Assembly (NCBI GenBank): GCA_950295325.1
Contig: OX485809.1
Span: 11,470,001 to 11,534,000, forward strand
Direction: 5' to 3'
DNA length: 64,000 nt
Source: Polytrichum commune
Taxonomy: Eukaryota; Streptophyta; Polytrichopsida; Polytrichales; Polytrichaceae
The number at the start of each line of letters is the position of its first letter. The stretch's first letter is position 1. The notes beneath the pieces are model-generated. The model was not told the origin of the DNA. It ran no database searches and saw only the letters and a program-made list of their open reading frames with translations. Positions 59,075 to 64,000 of the stretch are shown piece after piece. The position numbers and the translations under genes are program-made.

Positions 59075-62000
59075 TCAAGCTCGGTACTCCTTACATCTAC
59101 TTCCCGATGTACGGGTAGGAAAGAGTTCACCCTTCAACGTTTCCAATTGAATTGAATTATTAGGAAAGACCTCATAGACAAGGTAAGGTCCTAACCATAC
59201 CGCATTGAATTTCGCCGGAAATTCAAGCTTTCGTGCGTCTTGAATCATGACCATCATTCCCGGTGTTAGGGCCCTTCTCTTATGTCGTTTGTCGAAAGTA
59301 ATCTTTCTCCTTCTTTGGATTGCCTCAATATGTTGAGCCGCCATTCTCCTCCCTTCGTCAAGTGCTTCCAAATCGGTTAGTCGATTTCGTAAGGATTGAC
59401 TTTCGGTAAGTCTCGTACTCACGGCCACCCTAAGTGACTCGACTTCATATTCGATTGGTAGTGTCGCTTCAAGACCATAGACTAAGGAAAATGGTGTAGC
59501 ACGCGTAGTTACCTTATAGGTTGTACGGTATGCCCAAAGTGCCGCCGTTAGTTTCGTATCCCAATCCCGCTTCGAGTCTATAACCGTCTTGCGTAGTATA
59601 CTCACCAAAATTCCGTTAACCCTTTCCGTTTGTCCATTGGTTTGTGGGTGGTAGGGAGTAGTCTTCCGGTGATCAATTTTAAATTTCTCTGTCATCTCTC
59701 GAATCAAGTCATTCAAAAAGTGAGTACCCCTATCGCTTACTAGGATCTTCGGCACCCCGAACCGCGAAATTATGTTTTCGTACATAAATGTTGCCGCGTG
59801 TTCCGCCGTGTCGGTCTTCACCGCTTTGGCTTCCGCCCACTTGGTGAGGTACTCGGTTGCCACCACAATATATTTCATTCCTTTTGAAGATTGGGGATGG
59901 ACCTCACCCACATAGTCGATGCCCCATTTTTCGAAAGGAATTAAGGGTAATGATACATGTAAAGGCATCTCCATTCTAAGGTCGTCTCGGGTATACCGTT
60001 GGCAAGCGTCGCATTTCCTTACATAGTCATGGGCGTCCTTAAATAGTGTAGGCCAAAAGTAGCCCGCTCTAAGTATTTTTTGCCCGGTGAGTTGACCCGA
60101 GAAGTGACCGCCGCAAGCGCTATCGTGGCAAGCGATTAAAATCGCTTCAACCTCCGTTTTTGACACGCATCGTCGTAAAATACCATCGGACCCCCTTCTA
60201 AACAACCTATGGCCCACTACAACAAATTGCCTACTATTTACCCTCACCTTCCTTCTCTCTTCTTTTGTCCACTCATTGGGCAACTTGTGGGTTGTTAGAA
60301 ATTCCACTATGCCCGCATACCACTCCGGTGTAGAAGTGACCACAAAGAGGCTATCATCTACTAACATATCATTTACCGGATTTTTTCCTATCTCCTCCGA
60401 CAACCTAGACAAGTGGTCCGCTTGTAAATGCATACGACCCGGTTTATATTCCACCGTGTAGTCGAATTCTTCTAATAACAAAACCCACCTAGCTAACCTA
60501 CCACTTAACTCCGCCTTGTTAATTAGATACTTGATAGCCATGTGGTCAACAAAAAATACAACCGGGTTGCACATGAGGTAATGCCTAAACTTTTTAACGG
60601 AAAACACCATGGCTAGGCACTCCCTCTCCGTTGTAGAGTAGTTTCTTTCGGCGGGGGTCAATTGCTTACTCGCATAAGCTATAGGTTGATCCTTCTTTTT
60701 TTCTCCCGTTGCTTGACAAAACGCACTCCCTATTGCCACATTACTAGCATCACAATAGACGTGAAAAGGTTTACCCCAATTGGGTGGTATCAACACCGGA
60801 TAGGTGCTCAACCTATCCCGCAATTCCTCAAAGGCTTTTTGACAAGCATCCGTCCACTCGAATTTGACATCCTTTTTGAGCAAATGGGTAATGGGCACCG
60901 CTATCTTTGAAAAATTAGGAATAAGTTCCCGGTACCATCCCACATGTCCTAACAACTTAGAGATCCCCTTGGAATTGGTTGGAGTTGCCAAGTCGCTTAT
61001 GGCCGCAATCTTATCCGGATCGGGTTCTCTACCTTTCTCACTAACAACATAACCCAACAACACTCCCTTATTCACTCCCAAAAATGTCTTATCCGGGTTC
61101 AATGCTAACCTCATCTTCCTACACCTAACCAATGCCTCCCTAACACAATGTAGGTGATCATCCACATTACTTTGTGTGCTAAAATCGTCCACAAAGACGG
61201 TCATGGATTTGAACAACAAGTCGGTGAAGATATACATTACTAATCGTTGGAAAGTAGCCGGGGCATTACATAACCCAAATGGCATCACTACCCACACAAA
61301 AGTACCCCAAGGTGTAGTAAAAGCCGTTTTATGGATATCTTGGAGGGCTATGGAAATTTGATTATAACCCGCATACCCATCCATAAAGGTATATCGCGAA
61401 TGACCTCCAACCTCCTCAAGCAACAAGGTGATAAAAGGTAAGGGGAAGTGATCCTTTTGTGTGCACGAATTCAATTTCCTATAGTCGACACAAACCCTTA
61501 ATTTCCCATTTTTTTTCTTTACTAAGACCATAGGAGAAACCCAATCCGTGATTTCCACCGGCTTGATAAACCCGGCCTTCAATAACCTTTCCAATTCCGC
61601 TTTCACCAACAATTGCAATTGAGGATTCATCCTCCTCTCCTTTTGTCTAATTGGCCTCGCCCCCGGAATTAAAGGAATCCGGTGCTCTACCATTTCCCTA
61701 GGAATTCCCTTAAGCTCATCGTAGGACCATGCAAAAGTATCACTAAACTCATCCACCAAATTGCTATACTCCCTAACCTCTTTCTCCCCCAATTTGGAGC
61801 CCATCTTCATTTGTCGGGTTTTTCCATCCTTTAATTTCACATCCACGTACCGCCAATCCGCTTCCGACACATGTGCTTGTTCCTCTTTGTTCCGATACCA
61901 ATCGGAAGGCACATTGGGGTAATCTTTCACATCTTGACCTACAACTATCCCCGTAGACGTGGTCTTGAAATGTAAAGGCTCCTCCAATTTCGATGACTCA

Positions 62001-64000
62001 ATAATCACATCCTCCTCTTGAGTCCCATCTACATGAATTAAACTAACCTCACCCTCTTCCACGTCATCTACCCAAGGTGTTAACCCACCGCTAACCCACT
62101 CTTCCTCGGTGAGCACCTCACATGGCTCCAACAATGAGCCCTCTCCTAAACTAACACTAGGAAATTCACTCCCTAAGCCTACTTGGTGAAATGTAACCAT
62201 TACATCAACCTCGGACTCGGGGTACTCCCTTAGCCATTGGGCATAATCCCCATTATCCCCATAATTGTAAAAATTAGGACCTAGACTTCCCGAGCCCGAA
62301 TCTATAACAACCCTTTGACCTTCGGGATGGACGACTCCCACCAATGCCTTGCCAATCTCATTCTCGTTTAAGTCATCAATTTCCTTCTCCAATGGCAAAT
62401 ACATCTCCCTCTTCATCCATCCTTCTAATGAACCAATGGACACTATGACCCTATTACCCTCCGGACCATAAGTGATGGATGGTTTAGGTCCACCCCAATT
62501 GACCATAGCATTCGCCATCCGCAACCAAGGCCTACCTAGCAAAATGGGGAAGGTGTCCTTGTTGGAGTGCATTTTAATGACATGGGAGGTGACCAAGTAC
62601 TCCTCACCTCCCGTAGTCATTCTACAATCCTTGATCATCCCCAAAGGCGTAGTCGAACTTTGATTTGCCATATTTATGACCAAAGGTGAAGGCCCCGTGA
62701 GTCCAAGTCCCAATTTTTTCATAGTATCCTCCGGTAGTATATTTAGACTACTCCCTCCGTCGACTAGCACATTAGGAACCACCTTATCTACTATAACAAC
62801 TTCTATTTCTATAGCTTTCACGTCTCTTCCACCTTGTGATTGGATCCTAGCGGCTATTTTAGCTTTCACCTTCCTCATCCTCTTGTGTACCGGCATTCCC
62901 TCCTTTAATGTTTTCCTTGCCGTGGGTGAAATTTCCAATAGTTGGCCGAAAGTAATATCCGCCTTGAGTGTACTAAGGTCCGCCCACAAGTCGTACCCGG
63001 TAGATCTTTCCACCTTAGAATTACCCACTACGTCGAATTCGTCTACGGGAACCCCCGGTCCTTCCCATTCACCCACATCGCTATTATCCAAGTCATGTAC
63101 CGCATTAGTCCTCTCCCTATCTTGTAAAATTATATTTTCCCTCTCCACATCCTTAGTAGCTCTTCTAGCTACCCTATCCAACTCGGAGAGATTAATCTCT
63201 TCATCCGAAGAGTAATTTCCTTGCTCTCCTATTCCTACCTCCAACGGGGCATCCCCTCTCCTAGCCCTAGTAGTTACCGCTAGTGCAGGTGCTTCTTCAA
63301 CCACACCCTTACCCTTCACTAACTCATATGTAATAGCATTGGTGTGAGGAGGCCATTGACTTTGCTCCTCTCCAATTCTCGTTGGGAGAGGAAGCATGTC
63401 ATCACATGTGGCCTCCAACACTCCATCCATGAACCTAACATCTTGGGAGTTAGATGGTCCCGGATCCGTTGGAGGCGCTTGTCTCCCGTTACTACCATTA
63501 GGTGGAACTCCTTGTCTATTTTGTATTGGAATGTAACCGGTTGTAGTTTGCAAGCCCGCCGGTGGATGAAAAGTTTGCCTAGCATTACTATGGTCATAGT
63601 ATAAGTTAGGTGGCCTAAGTTCATTGGCCGGTACTCCTTGTGGCCTAGCACCTCGCATATTATCCCTTGCTTGTTGTTGTGGATTAGCCACCGGGTAAGG
63701 GACATTAATTATTTTGTCCGGTTGGCGACACGTATCCGAGGGATGACTTCCTCCACAATTGCTACAATTAAACTCTTGACCTTCGGACCAACATTGTCCT
63801 TGAGCGTGCCACCTTCCACAAAAGGGATGAAATTCCTTCTTCTCTAAATTTTGGCCACCTTGCCCTCTAGGTTGTGGTCCTCTATTGCTTCCATTTCCAT
63901 AGTGAGGTGGCGCTTGACCTCGTTGATTTTGTTGAGGTGGGTTACCGTTTCCTCTTTGGTCACGGTTTTGTCCACTTCTACAAAATTGACGCGTGTGGCC
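59075..64000 (-). CDS. Ty3/gypsy gag-pol polyprotein, intact but cut by the window edge
   Basis: The frame is open from the window edge (64000) to the stop at 59075. Near the edge are gag zinc-knuckle remnants (GHTRQFC; CSNCGGSHPSDTC). Numbering residues from 63691: protease VLVDGGSSLNIL at about 309-320 and ILLGRPWL at about 383; RT from about 700 with RVCVDYRKLNS and FVDD (a variant of YxDD) at about 833; RNase H with YCDAS at about 979; integrase HHCC domain around 1190-1232, then IDYVGE, VSDRGTHF and HPQTNGQTERVN with the D-D-E residues near 1259, 1320 and 1356. The end is GELFPTRTSGSRCKEYRA*; there is no chromodomain. More than 1600 codons free of stops suggest a young insertion. No internal start need be assumed; the frame continues upstream. 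Confidence 0.95.
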   Translation of the reverse strand, partial: GHTRQFCRSGQNRDQRGNGNPPQQNQRGQAPPHYGNGSNRGPQPRGQGGQNLEKKEFHPFCGRWHAQGQCWSEGQEFNCSNCGGSHPSDTCRQPDKIINVPYPVANPQQQARDNMRGARPQGVPANELRPPNLYYDHSNARQTFHPPAGLQTTTGYIPIQNRQGVPPNGSNGRQAPPTDPGPSNSQDVRFMDGVLEATCDDMLPLPTRIGEEQSQWPPHTNAITYELVKGKGVVEEAPALAVTTRARRGDAPLEVGIGEQGNYSSDEEINLSELDRVARRATKDVERENIILQDRERTNAVHDLDNSDVGEWEGPGVPVDEFDVVGNSKVERSTGYDLWADLSTLKADITFGQLLEISPTARKTLKEGMPVHKRMRKVKAKIAARIQSQGGRDVKAIEIEVVIVDKVVPNVLVDGGSSLNILPEDTMKKLGLGLTGPSPLVINMANQSSTTPLGMIKDCRMTTGGEEYLVTSHVIKMHSNKDTFPILLGRPWLRMANAMVNWGGPKPSITYGPEGNRVIVSIGSLEGWMKREMYLPLEKEIDDLNENEIGKALVGVVHPEGQRVVIDSGSGSLGPNFYNYGDNGDYAQWLREYPESEVDVMVTFHQVGLGSEFPSVSLGEGSLLEPCEVLTEEEWVSGGLTPWVDDVEEGEVSLIHVDGTQEEDVIIESSKLEEPLHFKTTSTGIVVGQDVKDYPNVPSDWYRNKEEQAHVSEADWRYVDVKLKDGKTRQMKMGSKLGEKEVREYSNLVDEFSDTFAWSYDELKGIPREMVEHRIPLIPGARPIRQKERRMNPQLQLLVKAELERLLKAGFIKPVEITDWVSPMVLVKKKNGKLRVCVDYRKLNSCTQKDHFPLPFITLLLEEVGGHSRYTFMDGYAGYNQISIALQDIHKTAFTTPWGTFVWVVMPFGLCNAPATFQRLVMYIFTDLLFKSMTVFVDDFSTQSNVDDHLHCVREALVRCRKMRLALNPDKTFLGVNKGVLLGYVVSEKGREPDPDKIAAISDLATPTNSKGISKLLGHVGWYRELIPNFSKIAVPITHLLKKDVKFEWTDACQKAFEELRDRLSTYPVLIPPNWGKPFHVYCDASNVAIGSAFCQATGEKKKDQPIAYASKQLTPAERNYSTTERECLAMVFSVKKFRHYLMCNPVVFFVDHMAIKYLINKAELSGRLARWVLLLEEFDYTVEYKPGRMHLQADHLSRLSEEIGKNPVNDMLVDDSLFVVTSTPEWYAGIVEFLTTHKLPNEWTKEERRKVRVNSRQFVVVGHRLFRRGSDGILRRCVSKTEVEAILIACHDSACGGHFSGQLTGQKILRAGYFWPTLFKDAHDYVRKCDACQRYTRDDLRMEMPLHVSLPLIPFEKWGIDYVGEVHPQSSKGMKYIVVATEYLTKWAEAKAVKTDTAEHAATFMYENIISRFGVPKILVSDRGTHFLNDLIREMTEKFKIDHRKTTPYHPQTNGQTERVNGILVSILRKTVIDSKRDWDTKLTAALWAYRTTYKVTTRATPFSLVYGLEATLPIEYEVESLRVAVSTRLTESQSLRNRLTDLEALDEGRRMAAQHIEAIQRRRKITFDKRHKRRALTPGMMVMIQDARKLEFPAKFNAVWLGPYLVYEVFPNNSIQLETLKGELFPTRTSGSRCKEYRA

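Noticed and set aside
62676-63215. 179-codon plus-strand frame
   Set aside because: It lies antisense within the intact gypsy polyprotein and has no family motif.

Overview
The window looks like a repeat-rich nuclear segment of a land plant. Several things point there: spliced genes with GT/AG introns, a Ser/Thr-rich N-terminus resembling a chloroplast transit peptide, a homologue of the plant chloroplast-envelope quinone oxidoreductase, short interstitial runs of the plant telomere unit CCCTAAA, and plant-type Ty3/gypsy and CACTA (En/Spm) elements. I cannot name the species.

Layout. 1-5.2 kb: an apparently intact five-exon NADPH:quinone oxidoreductase gene (+), with short inverted-repeat (MITE-like) copies in its last intron and 3' flank. 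6.6-8.5 kb: a decayed chromodomain gypsy fragment (-), split by a 762-bp element with 32-bp perfect terminal inverted repeats. 9.5-15.7 kb: a strange block built from dozens of copies of the palindrome ACGAACGNNCGTTCGT, including a 5.1-kb inverted-repeat structure with no recognisable gene. 16.7-17.1 and 25.5-28.9 kb: two broken copies of a HAD/FCP1-like (NIF-domain) phosphatase gene. 17.5-22.3 kb: a decayed gypsy element (-), interrupted in its protease by a 1.3-kb insertion that itself carries a MITE. 22.3-32.3 kb: mostly non-coding repeats, hairpins and a gypsy RT relic.

32.35-44.1 kb: a beta-lactamase-like serine hydrolase pseudogene (-). Its last exon is split by a complete 9.84-kb CACTA transposon (TIRs CACTAGT..., 3-bp duplication TAT). 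The CACTA element carries a truncated, spliced transposase-like gene and a 2.84-kb solo LTR with its own 5-bp duplication (CATGT). 45.2-49.95 kb: an apparently intact ten-exon gene (-) for a chloroplast-targeted NAD(P)-binding Rossmann protein of the atypical SDR type. 50-57.3 kb: AT-rich, with a gag relic and decayed antisense reading frames. 57.3-64 kb: a 1.7-kb LTR followed by a tRNA-Arg-like primer-binding site reading +, directly abutting a long intact gypsy gag-pol reading frame that runs - and leaves the window.

Only two genes look like functional host genes: the quinone oxidoreductase and the Rossmann protein. Both are predicted NAD(P)H-dependent plastid proteins, but nothing in the sequence links them functionally. 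The rest is a layered record of transposition; at least four nested insertion events can be read from target-site duplications. I saw no tRNA, rRNA, CRISPR or prokaryotic-type operon structure.
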